Positions 47,024 through 56,122 of a stretch of DNA of 64,000 bases are shown piece after piece; position 1 is the first letter of the stretch; every line of letters starts with the position of its first letter. This DNA comes from Rhodopseudomonas rhenobacensis (GTDB taxonomy: Bacteria; Pseudomonadota; Alphaproteobacteria; Rhizobiales; Xanthobacteraceae): positions 1 to 64,000 of the forward strand of contig NZ_JACHIH010000027.1 of NCBI RefSeq assembly GCF_014203125.1, read 5' to 3'. The position numbers and the translations under genes were made by a program. A model generated the notes under the pieces. The model was not told the DNA's origin. It was given only the letters and a program-made list of their open reading frames with translations, and did no database searches.

Positions 47024-47048
47024 AACGAGCTTGGATTTCAAAGGTTTC
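47024..47048 (-). promoter_or_regulatory. Possible EcfG-like promoter
   Basis: GAAAC, 16 nt, CGTT on the minus strand; one base off the GGAAC-N16-CGTT consensus. It would drive the Gly/Tyr-rich protein gene. Confidence 0.4.
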
Positions 47049-47229
47049 AGAAATACGGCGCTCGCCGCCGGGCCGACTGAAGATTTAATGATCGGCCGGG
47101 CGCTCGGAACCCCGCGCCCATCACACTTCGGTCATCGGTCCCGCTCGGCGCTTGTTGTGAGCGGATGCTGCGTGGCAAACCGCGCCGCGGTGAATATATC
47201 CCTGCCACATCGAATGAAGCATCCCACCC

Positions 47230-47967
47230 GTGAGAAAACTCGTGCTGGTCCTGTTATTGTTGCTGTTCGCGCCGCTCGCCGTATCGGCGGGAAAATACTG
47301 GTTGGGCGATCGCACCGTCGATTGGCAGACCGCCGACCGTTCCAGTGCGGGCCTGTTGCCGGCGCCGGCCGATCATCCCGAAGCGCTGGTCCGGGTGTTC
47401 GCCGCGCGCACCGTGCGCTGGCGCGGCATCTTCGCGGTGCATAGCTGGATCGTCACCAAAGAGGCCAACGCCCGCAAATACACCCGCTACGACTACACCG
47501 CCTGGGGCGATCCGATCCGGGTCAATGGCTTTGCCGCCGACGGCCGCTGGTTCGGCGACCTGCCGCAAGTCGTCGCCGCCGCCGACGGCGACGAGGCGGC
47601 CCTGATGATCCCGAAGATCCGCGCCGCGATCGAGAGCTATAAGCTGCGCTCTTACGGCGACTACCGGGCCTGGCCGGGGCCGAATTCCAACACCTTCGTG
47701 GCGGCGGCGCTGGCCGCGGTTCCCGAGTTGAAGACCACCCTGCCGCCGACCGCGATCGGCAAGGACTATCCCTATGACGGCGGCTGGGTCGGCGTGACGC
47801 CGTCCGGCACCGGCGTCCGCGCCACGCTCGGCGGCTATGTCGGGCTGACGGTCGGCTGGGTCGAGGGCGTCGAACTCAACGTGCTCGGCGCGGTGCTCGG
47901 CCTCGACCTGCGCCGCCCGGCGATCAAGCTGCCGGGGCTCGGCCGGATCGGGGTGGCGGTGGCGTGA
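47230..47967 (+). CDS. DUF3750 family exported or anchored protein
   Basis: A 245-residue protein of the DUF3750 family. It starts with a hydrophobic segment (MRKLVLVLLLLLFAPLAVSA), either a signal peptide or an anchor. The conserved part includes WRGIFAVHSWIVTKEANA, YDYTAWGDPIRVNG and AWPGPNSNTFVAAA, where His, Asn and Ser are invariant-looking. No activity is known. The start codon is GTG at 47230; the upstream 238 nt show only the EcfG-like site on the other strand. Confidence 0.82.
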   Translation: MRKLVLVLLLLLFAPLAVSAGKYWLGDRTVDWQTADRSSAGLLPAPADHPEALVRVFAARTVRWRGIFAVHSWIVTKEANARKYTRYDYTAWGDPIRVNGFAADGRWFGDLPQVVAAADGDEAALMIPKIRAAIESYKLRSYGDYRAWPGPNSNTFVAAALAAVPELKTTLPPTAIGKDYPYDGGWVGVTPSGTGVRATLGGYVGLTVGWVEGVELNVLGAVLGLDLRRPAIKLPGLGRIGVAVA

Positions 47968-48055
47968 GTTGTGTCCGCTTGGCGAGGACGTGATGCGTCG
48001 CGAATCTCTGCATGCAGCTGGCACACCCAGGCTGGCATACACCCAACATCACGCG

Positions 48056-48189
48056 GTCATTCCGGGGCGCGCGCCGCGACAGCGGCAAGCGAACCCGGAA
48101 TCTTGCCTCGAGTCTGGGCGACGCAAACTCTCGGCCTTGCAGCGAGATTCCGGGTTCGCTCGAGCTACGCTCTCGCGCCCTGGAATGAC
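48056..48189. repeat. REP palindrome, variant core
   Basis: Outer arms GTCATTCCGGGGCGCGCGCC and GCGCCCTGGAATGAC match those of the elements at 6034 and 14464, and CCCGGAATCTTGC pairs with GCGAGATTCCGGG, but the centre is a different, longer loop. It is a third member of the family with another core, located in the 289-nt gap between two convergent genes. Confidence 0.8.
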
Positions 48190-48256
48190 GCGTTGTGAGG
48201 TTCACGCGGCTCGCGCCCGGCATGACGAACATGAGCGCCCCGAATGACGGGCTTGA

Positions 48257-49102
48257 TTACTTCACCTTCGCCGGACTTGCTGTCGGCGCCGACGCTTGCG
48301 GCGGCACCGCCGCCGCCGTCACCACGTTCAGCGTCTTCAATTCCTCCGGCGTGAATACGAACAGCTTGTCCTTCGGCGTTTCCATGGCGTGCACCCAGAC
48401 CTGCAGGTTGATGCCCATGTCGCCGAGGTAGCGCTGGCAGCGCGCCGAGATACGCTGCGCGTCGCTCATCTCGTCGCGCGGCGCGCCGGTGGCGGCCTGG
48501 CTCATCGCGAACACCTGATGCACGCCGATCGCGGCCTTGGCGCCGGCGCGGCGCTCGACGCCGCCGACAAACACCAACGGACACGACGACGCGCAATATT
48601 TTCCGGCGTCGACCTCGGTGGCGAGCTTCTTGTCGCGGATCAGCCGGCCCATCGCCAGCGCGTCGCCGACCGAGCCACCCGGCGAATTCAGCACTACGGT
48701 CTTGATGTACTCGCCGTGCTGGGCGATCTCGGCGGCGAAGGCTTCGGAGATGCCGGGCGTGATGGTGCCGGTGGCGAGCAAGCGGCCGCCATTCACCAGC
48801 TCGAAGGTCATCGGCTTGTTCATCACGCCGTCCGGCTGCGGCACCGGCTTGAGCCGCGGATTGCCGTCCGGCAGCCACGGCGACAGGATCGCCGGCAGGC
48901 CGGGCGACGCCTCGCGTTGCTCGGCCGGGGTCAGCGCGATGTCGGCCGGATTGAGCCAGCCGTTCATGGTGGCGAGGTCGGCGGCGAGCACCGCGAAGGT
49001 CACCGCCAGCGTGCCGCGGAACAGCCAGCGCAGCACCGACTCGTCCGGGTTGCCGGACAACCAGGCCTGGAACCGACGCTGCAAGATCGAGCCCTGCGCC
49101 AT
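48257..49102 (-). CDS. Membrane-anchored ClpP-fold protease-like protein
   Basis: A 281-residue protein of the COG3904 type. One membrane helix (about residues 24-42) is followed by a ClpP/crotonase-like domain: NSPGGSVGDA at 139-148, candidate nucleophile Ser173 in YCASSCPLVF and candidate base His195 in IGVHQVF. These positions match the oxyanion, Ser and His of ClpP-type serine proteases. The domain should face the periplasm. The upstream gene ends 6 nt before it and encodes another membrane protein, suggesting a two-protein complex. Substrate unknown. Confidence 0.75.
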   Translation of the reverse strand: MAQGSILQRRFQAWLSGNPDESVLRWLFRGTLAVTFAVLAADLATMNGWLNPADIALTPAEQREASPGLPAILSPWLPDGNPRLKPVPQPDGVMNKPMTFELVNGGRLLATGTITPGISEAFAAEIAQHGEYIKTVVLNSPGGSVGDALAMGRLIRDKKLATEVDAGKYCASSCPLVFVGGVERRAGAKAAIGVHQVFAMSQAATGAPRDEMSDAQRISARCQRYLGDMGINLQVWVHAMETPKDKLFVFTPEELKTLNVVTAAAVPPQASAPTASPAKVK

Positions 49103-49108
49103 CGTCGA

Positions 49109-50455
49109 TTACTTCGGATGCCGCGCCGAGGCCAGCGCGGTGACGTTCTCGTCGGCGGCGGCGGGCTCGCCGACCGCGGGCGCCGTGGCCGGCGCGCTCT
49201 GCGGCTCCGCCTCGCTCGGCACCGCACGGCGCGCGGTTTCCACCTCGCGCGCCATCTGCAACGCCGCCAGCATATCGCCGACGGTGACGCTCGAGGCGTT
49301 CGCCGCCGGCAGGCCTTCGCGGCGGATCGCGGCGTGCACCACGCACAGGATCAGCACCAGCACCGCCGGCATCAGGTCGATCGAGATCGCGCCGGCCCAG
49401 CTCGGAATGAAATCGCCGGCATAGCGCAACACGGCTTCCGCCGGCGACATCGACTGGAACCGGGCCGGCTCGACCCGCGGCATCGCCAAAATCTTGTCGG
49501 CGGCATCCGCCAGCGAGGTGGCCTGCATGGCGATCACGCCCTCGACCTTGCCGACCACGGCGCTCTGCCGGTCGGCGAGATCGGCGGTACGACCGCCGGC
49601 TACCGGGGCGATGAAGCCGGAGGACAACGTCGCTGCGGCGCGTTTCACCGCCGGCGCCACCGAGGTCTGCTGCAGATTGGCGATCACCCCCATCAGCGCC
49701 AGCGATTCCGTGGCGAAGGCATCGCTACGGCTGGCGATCGGACCGCGATCGGAAATCAGCTCGCGCATCTTCGCCAGATGCTTGCCGCCCTGCTCGAACA
49801 GCGCCGAGACCCGCTTGGCGGAGGCCTGCACCTCCTGACCCAAACTGTCGAGCTGGCCGGACATCTGCGTCATCAGCTGCACCACGGTTCCCGAGCCCGA
49901 GGTGCCGGTCAGCGAGCCGGCCTTCTCGGCGTCGGCCAACTTCGAGAACCGCGAGGCCGATAATTGGATATCCGGCAACAGCCCTTGCGCCGCGATGGCG
50001 TTGGTGTTGGCGGCGTCGAGATCGCGGGTGTAGTTCTGCACCGTGATCGACAGATGCTGCTGGATCGCCGCTGCGCCGGCCAGCGCCGAGGCGTTCAGCC
50101 ACGACGACATCGCCACGATCATCAGCGAGCCGAGCAGCATGCAGCCGAACATCAGGTTGCGGCCCTTGGTCGAGACCACGTGCGGCATGAACTGCATCAG
50201 GAAGATCCAGAACGCGTAGATCCCGACCGACACCGCGACCGAATAGATCACCGCGGCGAAGAACACCGTCGAGGGGCTGCCGTTCAGCAGTTCGCGCACG
50301 CCCAGATAGGTGTAGACCCCGGCGGCCAGCGCCAGGATCGCAGTGGTGATTTTCAGCGTGGCTTCGAGCCGGTCAACGCCGCGCGACAAAAGCAGCGAGG
50401 TCGGAACCGCGGTGGTGGGCACGGTGGCGGAAACGGGAGCGGACTCTGTCGGCAT
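49109..50455 (-). CDS. Membrane protein with long periplasmic or cytoplasmic central domain
   Basis: A 448-residue protein I do not recognise as a named family. Three hydrophobic helices cluster at about residues 35-130, then a roughly 200-residue Ala/Ser/Gln-rich helical region (about 130-335, coiled-coil-like), one more helix near 350-370 (AISIDLMPAVLVLILCVVHAA), and an acidic Ala/Pro tail. The layout resembles a scaffold or sensor. It precedes the ClpP-like gene by 6 nt and is probably its partner. ATG 50455 (MPTESAPVS) is preferred to an in-frame start at 50467. Confidence 0.6.
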   Translation of the reverse strand: MPTESAPVSATVPTTAVPTSLLLSRGVDRLEATLKITTAILALAAGVYTYLGVRELLNGSPSTVFFAAVIYSVAVSVGIYAFWIFLMQFMPHVVSTKGRNLMFGCMLLGSLMIVAMSSWLNASALAGAAAIQQHLSITVQNYTRDLDAANTNAIAAQGLLPDIQLSASRFSKLADAEKAGSLTGTSGSGTVVQLMTQMSGQLDSLGQEVQASAKRVSALFEQGGKHLAKMRELISDRGPIASRSDAFATESLALMGVIANLQQTSVAPAVKRAAATLSSGFIAPVAGGRTADLADRQSAVVGKVEGVIAMQATSLADAADKILAMPRVEPARFQSMSPAEAVLRYAGDFIPSWAGAISIDLMPAVLVLILCVVHAAIRREGLPAANASSVTVGDMLAALQMAREVETARRAVPSEAEPQSAPATAPAVGEPAAADENVTALASARHPK

Positions 50456-50623
50456 GAGGCTTTCCAAAACATGCGATGCATCGCATGAACAACGCCCCCG
50501 CTGCTCGGCAATGCTGGTTATCTAGGGAATAATTCCGACGAGATTATGTTAATCACTCAACGGTGTCGTCGCGGCATGGCGACTTAGCAGCACGCCGAGA
50601 AAGCCACCCGGGGGCCGTTGCCG

Positions 50624-50836
50624 CTAGCGCCGGTGCCGCACCGCGCGGCGATGCCGCCGGAGCACCGGCTCGGGCGGCGCCACCAGCACGCGCGCGCCCA
50701 ATTCCCGCCGCGACTCGATCAATCGCTGGTCGTAGCCCGGCGACGGCGTCACCGTCGGCGGCGCCGCGAAGGCGGGGCCGATCAGACCTGCCCCGGTCAG
50801 CAGGAGGGCGAAAGCGATCGCACTGCGGTGAATCAT
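50624..50836 (-). CDS. Small exported basic protein
   Basis: A 70-residue protein with a signal peptide (MIHRSAIAFALLLTGAGLIGPAFA, cleavage near residue 24) and a short mature part of 46 residues ending in an Arg/His-rich tail (LRRHRRAVRHRR). GGAG lies 9 nt before the ATG at 50836. No function known. The basic tail might bind an anionic surface. Confidence 0.6.
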   Translation of the reverse strand: MIHRSAIAFALLLTGAGLIGPAFAAPPTVTPSPGYDQRLIESRRELGARVLVAPPEPVLRRHRRAVRHRR

Positions 50837-50884
50837 GCCGGCACTCCTGCGGTTCGAGAACCTCATCGTCGCGCGCCGCGAGAC

Positions 50885-51529
50885 TTAACGCGGCGCGCTC
50901 GGCGCGGTCAGCGGCACCACGACCTCGTTGCGCCGCAAAAACGGCAGCGTCCATGGCGGATTGTAGAACAGCGCCGTCACCTCGCCCGCGGCGCGCCAGT
51001 CGGTAGCGGCGAGCGCGTGGGTCAGCTCAGCGGTCCGCGCCGCCACCGCGGCGTCGCCGGTCGAGCCGGAGAACCGCAGCGCCGCGACCGTCGACGCCGG
51101 CCGCTCCACCAGCTTCACGCGCGGGTCCGACGGGTCGGGAAGCTGCTCGCGGGAATATTCGCTCGGCATGAAGAACCGCATCACCAGGCCGTCGTCGGCC
51201 TTGCCGACCTCGACCGGGACGGTCATCGCGATCTTGCTGCCGGGCGAGCTGACTTCCACCGGCGAGGTCATCGCGATCTTCTGCTTGCCGTTGTTGGCGC
51301 CGAAGATGTAACCGGCGACCAGGCGGAATGCCTCGCCACGCGCATTGCTCGAGCTGCCCTGCACGGTGGTCTCGGCGGCGAGCCGTGCCGGATAATGGCG
51401 GATCTCGATCGAGTCGCCGATCCGCGCGATCACGTCGTAGCGCGGCTGCTCGGTGCCCAGGTTGATCCCGAAAATCGAAATCATGCCGAACACCACCGAT
51501 TGCAGGAAATTGAGGACCGACTGCAGCAT
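50885..51529 (-). CDS. SOUL family haem-binding protein
   Basis: A 214-residue protein of the SOUL/HBP family, which binds haem or tetrapyrroles in eukaryotes; bacterial roles are uncertain. Family stretches are YDVIARIGDSIEIRHYPARLAA, KIAMTSPVEV with a second KIAMTVPVEV, MRFFMPSEYSREQLP and AALRFSG. A weakly hydrophobic N-terminus (MLQSVLNFLQSVVFGMISIFG) may target it to the membrane. Start 51529; Met16 is an alternative. Confidence 0.88.
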   Translation of the reverse strand: MLQSVLNFLQSVVFGMISIFGINLGTEQPRYDVIARIGDSIEIRHYPARLAAETTVQGSSSNARGEAFRLVAGYIFGANNGKQKIAMTSPVEVSSPGSKIAMTVPVEVGKADDGLVMRFFMPSEYSREQLPDPSDPRVKLVERPASTVAALRFSGSTGDAAVAARTAELTHALAATDWRAAGEVTALFYNPPWTLPFLRRNEVVVPLTAPSAPR

Positions 51530-51637
51530 GCTGTGCAGATAAGCCAGCGCATCGCCGGTTCAATCCCGTCGAGACAACTCATACAACTCATAAGTGCTGC
51601 GCTGCTGGCCGCGCACGGTTCGACGGCGCGCAGCTTC

Positions 51638-51850
51638 TCAGCCGGCGGCGGCGAATTCGCCGCCCGCGGTGGCCGGTTCGGTCGCAAAGCGCGCGACGTT
51701 GCATTCGCGAAAATGGAATGCAATTTCGGCCAGCGCGATTTGCTGCCACTCTTCGGCTTTGGCCGACCAGAACGCGCGGCGGGTCGGATCCCGCAGGGCG
51801 CGCTCCCGGCACATCGCTTCCTGACTGCGGATCGCAATGAGCTTGTTCAT
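51638..51850 (-). CDS. Small conserved hypothetical protein
   Basis: A 70-residue protein beginning MNKLIAIRSQEAMCRERALRD and RRAFWSAKAEEWQQ, a helical, charged pattern that I associate with short conserved proteins of Bradyrhizobium-type genomes. AGGAG lies 8 nt before the ATG at 51850, so it is probably translated. Function unknown. Confidence 0.68.
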   Translation of the reverse strand: MNKLIAIRSQEAMCRERALRDPTRRAFWSAKAEEWQQIALAEIAFHFRECNVARFATEPATAGGEFAAAG

Positions 51851-51994
51851 GCACTCCACTCCTGACAGCGTGAAGCCAACTAACGCACGAACGATACCAC
51901 TATTGTGACGACGAGACGGTGCCAATTCCGTGAGAGAAATAAGAACAGTTCAACGTCAAAAATCCGTTGCAGCGCAGCAGAAGCCGACGCGGCG

Positions 51995-52201
51995 CTACAG
52001 GCAGTAGGACAGCTGATCTTCGGTGGCGACCCGCTCGATATTTTCCAGCTTGCTGCGGATCCGGTAGCGCAACCGGCCATCAGCTTCGATCGGCAAACGC
52101 TGCACGATCGTGTAGACCTTGGGCTGCTCGACCGTGACGCGCCCCTGAGGCCCCTGCCCCCGGTGGAGGACGTCTTCGTTGAGTGCATAGGCGTGGGACA
52201 T
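51995..52201 (-). CDS. Small conserved hypothetical protein
   Basis: A 68-residue protein, MSHAYALNEDVLHRGQGPQG followed by a beta-rich PKVYTIVQRLPIEADGRLRY segment and an ERVATEDQLSYCL end. The pattern is familiar from related genomes, but no function is known. It has no membrane segment. Base composition and codon use fit the genome. Confidence 0.65.
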   Translation of the reverse strand: MSHAYALNEDVLHRGQGPQGRVTVEQPKVYTIVQRLPIEADGRLRYRIRSKLENIERVATEDQLSYCL

Positions 52202-52289
52202 CTGAGCCTCGTGATTAGGACCGCTTTCACCGGCAGCGCGATGCGGTCGCGCGCTGCATTCGCCCCATCTTAAACCTTGCGACGCTGCA

Positions 52290-52306
52290 TGTGGTGAAAA
52301 ACCACA
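52290..52306. other. Short hairpin in the gap before the ArsR gene
   Basis: TGTGGT-gaaaa-ACCACA forms a perfect 6-bp stem in the 304-nt gap 52202-52505. No U-run follows, so it is not a clear terminator. Otherwise the gap shows only the inverted repeat at 52487-52507. Confidence 0.4.
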
Positions 52307-52486
52307 CCCGAAACTTCATCGATATGAATAGCGCGTGTTCCCGGCACCGCCGCCCGGCTCTCGCAAACTAGCGCGAAATCCCGCTACAGACCGTACAATG
52401 TTGAACATGCGAGGTAATTTTCGGGGATAGCCATGATCGCGGGCGCGCGAGATGAGCTTTACCGGCATACTGGCCTACACATGCGA

Positions 52487-52507
52487 ATTCATCTATATGA
52501 CATGAAT
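52487..52507. promoter_or_regulatory. Inverted repeat at the start of the first ArsR gene
   Basis: ATTCAT (52487-52492) and ATGAAT (52502-52507) flank 9 nt and run into the start codon. A site here would let the ArsR protein block its own transcription or translation. Confidence 0.5.
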
Positions 52508-52907
52508 GAGCAAGTCCCTGACCTCGCTTCCGGCCGCCGAATTGGAACCTGACGTCGCTGCAGACGCCTCGCCGGCAGGCGGGCATTCGGCGGAACTCGA
52601 CACGCTGATGCTCAAGGCCCGCAAGGCCAGCAACTTTCTCAAAGCGCTGTCGCACGAAAACCGGCTGCTGCTGCTCTGCCTGTTGGCGGAGCGCGAGCGC
52701 TCGGTCGGCGAGCTGGAGAGCATCCTGGCGATGCGGCAATCCGCGGTGTCGCAGCAATTGGCGCGGCTGCGTTACGACGGCATGGTCGACACCAGGCGCG
52801 ACGGCAAGACGATCTATTACCGCCTCGCCAGCGAGGACGTGCGCCGCGTCATCGCGGTGATCTACGACATCTTCTGCGGACCGCCGAACACCGACCCCAC
52901 GGCGTAA
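52506..52907 (+). CDS. ArsR-family persulfide-sensor-like repressor (BigR/SqrR type)
   Basis: A 133-residue ArsR regulator: ALSHENRLLLLCLLAERERSVGELE, the MRQSAVSQQLARLRYDGMV recognition region and the KTIYYRLAS wing. Cys58 (LLLLCLL) and Cys124 (YDIFCGPP) are 66 residues apart, the same separation as Cys41 and Cys107 of SqrR, which form a tetrasulfide bridge with reactive sulfur species. It is convergent with the RND permease gene, 11 nt between stops. Persulfide sensing is an inference from the cysteines. Confidence 0.85.
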   Translation: MSKSLTSLPAAELEPDVAADASPAGGHSAELDTLMLKARKASNFLKALSHENRLLLLCLLAERERSVGELESILAMRQSAVSQQLARLRYDGMVDTRRDGKTIYYRLASEDVRRVIAVIYDIFCGPPNTDPTA

Positions 52908-52918
52908 GACGCCGGCGG

Positions 52919-55900
52919 CTAAGCCCGCTTCTCACTGCGCAGCACCACATAGATCGCCGGAATCACCAAGACCGTCAGCAGCGTCGAAGACGCGAGGCCA
53001 AACAGCAGCGAGATCGCCAGCCCCTGGAAGATCGGGTCGAGCAGGATGGTGGCCGCCCCGATCATCGCGGCCAGCGCGGTCAGCAGGATCGGCTTGAACC
53101 GCACCGCGCCGGCCTGCAGCACGATCTCGCGCACCGTCTTGTGCTGCCCGGGACTGTGGCGGATGAAATCCACCAACAGGATCGAGTTGCGCACGATGAT
53201 GCCCGCCAGCGCGATGAAGCCGATCATCGACGTCGCAGTGAACGCGGCGCCGAGCAGCCAATGCCCGATTAGAATGCCGATCAGCGTCAGCGGGATCGGC
53301 GTCAGGATCACCAGCGGCAGCTTGAAGCTGCGGAACTGCGCCACCACCAGCACATAGATGCCGAGGATCGCCGCGCCGAACGCCGCCCCCATGTCGCGAA
53401 ACGTGACGTAAGTAATCTCCCACTCGCCGTCCCACAGCAGCGTCGGCTTGGATTCGTCGAACGGCTGGCCGTGCATGGCGATCGCGGGCTTCGGCAAGGC
53501 GCCCCAATCATGCGCGTCGATCTTGTCCGCCACCGCGAACATGCCGTAGAGCGGCGCCTCGAAGCGTCCGGCGAGTTCGGCCATCACCATGTCGGCGAAG
53601 CGGCCGTCGCGGCGAAACAGCATCGGCGAGCCGTCCTCGTAACTCGCCTTCACCACCTGCCCGAGCTCGACCACGGTCTTGGCGCCGGGCTGCGCGTTGG
53701 CCGGCACCGGGGTCGAGGCCAAGGCTTCGGTCCAGGCAAGATCACGCTTCGGCAGCCGCACCGCGATCTCGATCGGGTTGCGGTCCTCGCCGCGATGCGA
53801 ATAGCCGACCGAGACGCCGCCGAACAATGTTGCGATGGTGTCGTAGACGTCGCGCTGCTCGACGCCGAAGAATTCCAGCCGATCCTGATCGATCGACAGC
53901 CGCAGCCGCGGCCGCTTCTCGCCGATCGAATCGTCGATATCGACGATGAACGGCACCTCGGCGAACAGCTTCTTGGTCTCCAAGGCCACAGCACGCCGGG
54001 TCGCGGCGTCGGGAGCATAGATTTCGGCGAGCAGCGTCGACAGCACCGGCGGTCCGGGCGGCACTTCGACGACCTTGATACTAGTGCCGGCGGGGACCAC
54101 GACGGCCTTCAGCCGCTCGCGCAGATCGAGCGCGATGGCGTGGCTAGCGCGGGCGCGATGCTCGCGGCCGGCGAGATTGACCTGCAGCTCGCCGAGCTCC
54201 GGCCGCTCGCGCAAGTAATAATGCCGCACCAGGCCGTTGAAGTTGAACGGCGCCGGCGTGCCGGCATAGCTTTGCACCGAACTGATTTCGGGAAGACCGC
54301 GCGCGATGGCGGCTGCGGCGAACAGCGTGCGCTCGGTGGCCTCGAGGCTGGCGCCTTCCGGCAGATCGACCATCACGGCGATCTCGGATTTGTTGTCGAA
54401 CGGCAACAGCTTCACCGTCACCGACTTGGTGGCGAACAGCGCCATCGACAGCAAAGTCGCAATGCCGACGCCGAGCAGAAAAATCCACGCCGAGCGCTTG
54501 CTGGCGATGATCGGCGTGGCGATGCGGCGATACAACCGGCCGAGCCGGCCCTCGTCGTGCCCGCCATGTCCCGCGACCACGGCGCCGTCGCGCGGCGCCA
54601 GCCGCAGCATCAGCCACGGCGCCACCACCATGGCGACGAAAAACGAGAACAGCATCGCCGCCGAGGCGTTCGCCGGGATCGGCGCCATATAGGGGCCCAT
54701 CAACCCCGAGACGAACAGCATCGGCAGCAATGCGGCGACCACCGTCAGCGTCGCGATCACCGTGGGGTTGCCGACTTCGGCGACGGCTTCGATGGTCGCC
54801 TGCAGCCGCGGCCGGCCGTCCTGCATCGCCCAATGCCGTGCGATGTTTTCCACAACTACAATCGCGTCGTCGACCAGAATGCCGATCGAGAAGATCAGCG
54901 CGAACAGGCTGACGCGATTGATGGTGTAGCCCATCAGATTGGCGGCAAACAGCGTCAAGAGAATCGTGGTCGGGATCACCACCGCGGTGACCAGCGCCTC
55001 GCGCCAGCCGATCGCGAAGCCGATCAGCACCACGATCGAAATCGTCGCGATGCCGAGATGCAGCAACAGCTCGTTGGCCTTGTCGTTGGCGGTTTCGCCA
55101 TAATCGCGGCTCACCGTGACGACGACATCATTGGGGATCAGCCGCGCCTTCAAGCCGTCGAGCCGCTCGGCGATCGCCTTCGACACCACCACCGCATTGG
55201 CGCCGGCGCGCTTGGCCAGCGCCAGGCTCACCGCGGGCACGCGCTGCCAGTCGCCGTTGCGGTCGCGCGCCTCGCTCCACACCCGATGCTCGCTGGCGTT
55301 GGGGCCGATCACCACCGACGCCACGTCCTTGACGTAGACCGGGCGGCCGTCGCGGGTCGCAATCAGCAACAGCCCGATATCGGGAATCCCGGATAGCGTC
55401 TGCCCCGCCGAGACGCTGCGCACGATGCCGGCGTCGCGCACCGCGCCGGCCAGGAACGAGCGGTTGGCGTCCTTCACCTTGGCGACCAGTTGCTGCAGCG
55501 TGACGCCGAACAGCGACAGTTTCTCCGGATCGGGCTCGACCCGGATCTGCTGGGCGCCGCCACCGGAAATGTATGTCAGACCGATGCTGTCGACCTTCAT
55601 CAGTTCGGCGCGCAGCTTGTCGGCGAGTTCGAACAGATCCTTGTCGGTCCAGCGCGCGGCGGCTTCGGGCGTCGGCGACAGCGTCAGCACGGAAACCGCG
55701 ACGTCGTTGATGCCGCGGCCGACGATCAACGGCTCGGCGATGCCGACCGGGATGCGGTCGAGATTGGCGCGGATCTTTTCATGGACGCGCAGGATGGCGT
55801 CTTCCGATTTGGTGCCGACCAGGAACCGCGCGGTGACCATGACGCGGTCGTCTTCGGTCTGGCTGTAGACGTGCTCGATGCCGTCGATGCTCTTGACGAT

Positions 55901-56122
55901 GGCTTCCAGCGGCTTGGTGACGAGCTCGACCGCGTCCGGTGCGCGCAAGCCGTCGGCGTTGACGCGGATGTCGACCATCGGCACGCTGATCTGCGGCTCC
56001 TCCTCGCGCGGAATCGCGATGAGCGCGAACAGCCCGACGATCAAGGCTGCGAGCAGAAACAGCGGCGTCAGCGGCGAGCCGATGGTGGCCTGCGTCAATC
56101 GTCCCGACAGTCCGAGCTTCAC
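52919..56122 (-). CDS. RND efflux permease subunit
   Basis: A 1067-residue AcrB/CzcA-superfamily proton-driven exporter of the inner membrane. It has the N-terminal helix and SVPMVDIRVNADGL porter start, the transmembrane acidic pair in GILVDDAIVVVENIARH, and duplicated halves with 12 helices. The end (SSTLLTVLVIPAIYVVL) is complete. Its start overlaps the adaptor gene's stop by 4 nt. The substrate is not identifiable; no outer-membrane channel gene is present nearby. Confidence 0.93.
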   Translation of the reverse strand: MKLGLSGRLTQATIGSPLTPLFLLAALIVGLFALIAIPREEEPQISVPMVDIRVNADGLRAPDAVELVTKPLEAIVKSIDGIEHVYSQTEDDRVMVTARFLVGTKSEDAILRVHEKIRANLDRIPVGIAEPLIVGRGINDVAVSVLTLSPTPEAAARWTDKDLFELADKLRAELMKVDSIGLTYISGGGAQQIRVEPDPEKLSLFGVTLQQLVAKVKDANRSFLAGAVRDAGIVRSVSAGQTLSGIPDIGLLLIATRDGRPVYVKDVASVVIGPNASEHRVWSEARDRNGDWQRVPAVSLALAKRAGANAVVVSKAIAERLDGLKARLIPNDVVVTVSRDYGETANDKANELLLHLGIATISIVVLIGFAIGWREALVTAVVIPTTILLTLFAANLMGYTINRVSLFALIFSIGILVDDAIVVVENIARHWAMQDGRPRLQATIEAVAEVGNPTVIATLTVVAALLPMLFVSGLMGPYMAPIPANASAAMLFSFFVAMVVAPWLMLRLAPRDGAVVAGHGGHDEGRLGRLYRRIATPIIASKRSAWIFLLGVGIATLLSMALFATKSVTVKLLPFDNKSEIAVMVDLPEGASLEATERTLFAAAAIARGLPEISSVQSYAGTPAPFNFNGLVRHYYLRERPELGELQVNLAGREHRARASHAIALDLRERLKAVVVPAGTSIKVVEVPPGPPVLSTLLAEIYAPDAATRRAVALETKKLFAEVPFIVDIDDSIGEKRPRLRLSIDQDRLEFFGVEQRDVYDTIATLFGGVSVGYSHRGEDRNPIEIAVRLPKRDLAWTEALASTPVPANAQPGAKTVVELGQVVKASYEDGSPMLFRRDGRFADMVMAELAGRFEAPLYGMFAVADKIDAHDWGALPKPAIAMHGQPFDESKPTLLWDGEWEITYVTFRDMGAAFGAAILGIYVLVVAQFRSFKLPLVILTPIPLTLIGILIGHWLLGAAFTATSMIGFIALAGIIVRNSILLVDFIRHSPGQHKTVREIVLQAGAVRFKPILLTALAAMIGAATILLDPIFQGLAISLLFGLASSTLLTVLVIPAIYVVLRSEKRA

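Noticed and set aside
53471-55396. A plus-strand open frame of about 640 codons
   Set aside because: It lies wholly antisense to the RND permease gene, which has clear motifs; its composition is typical of a shadow frame.
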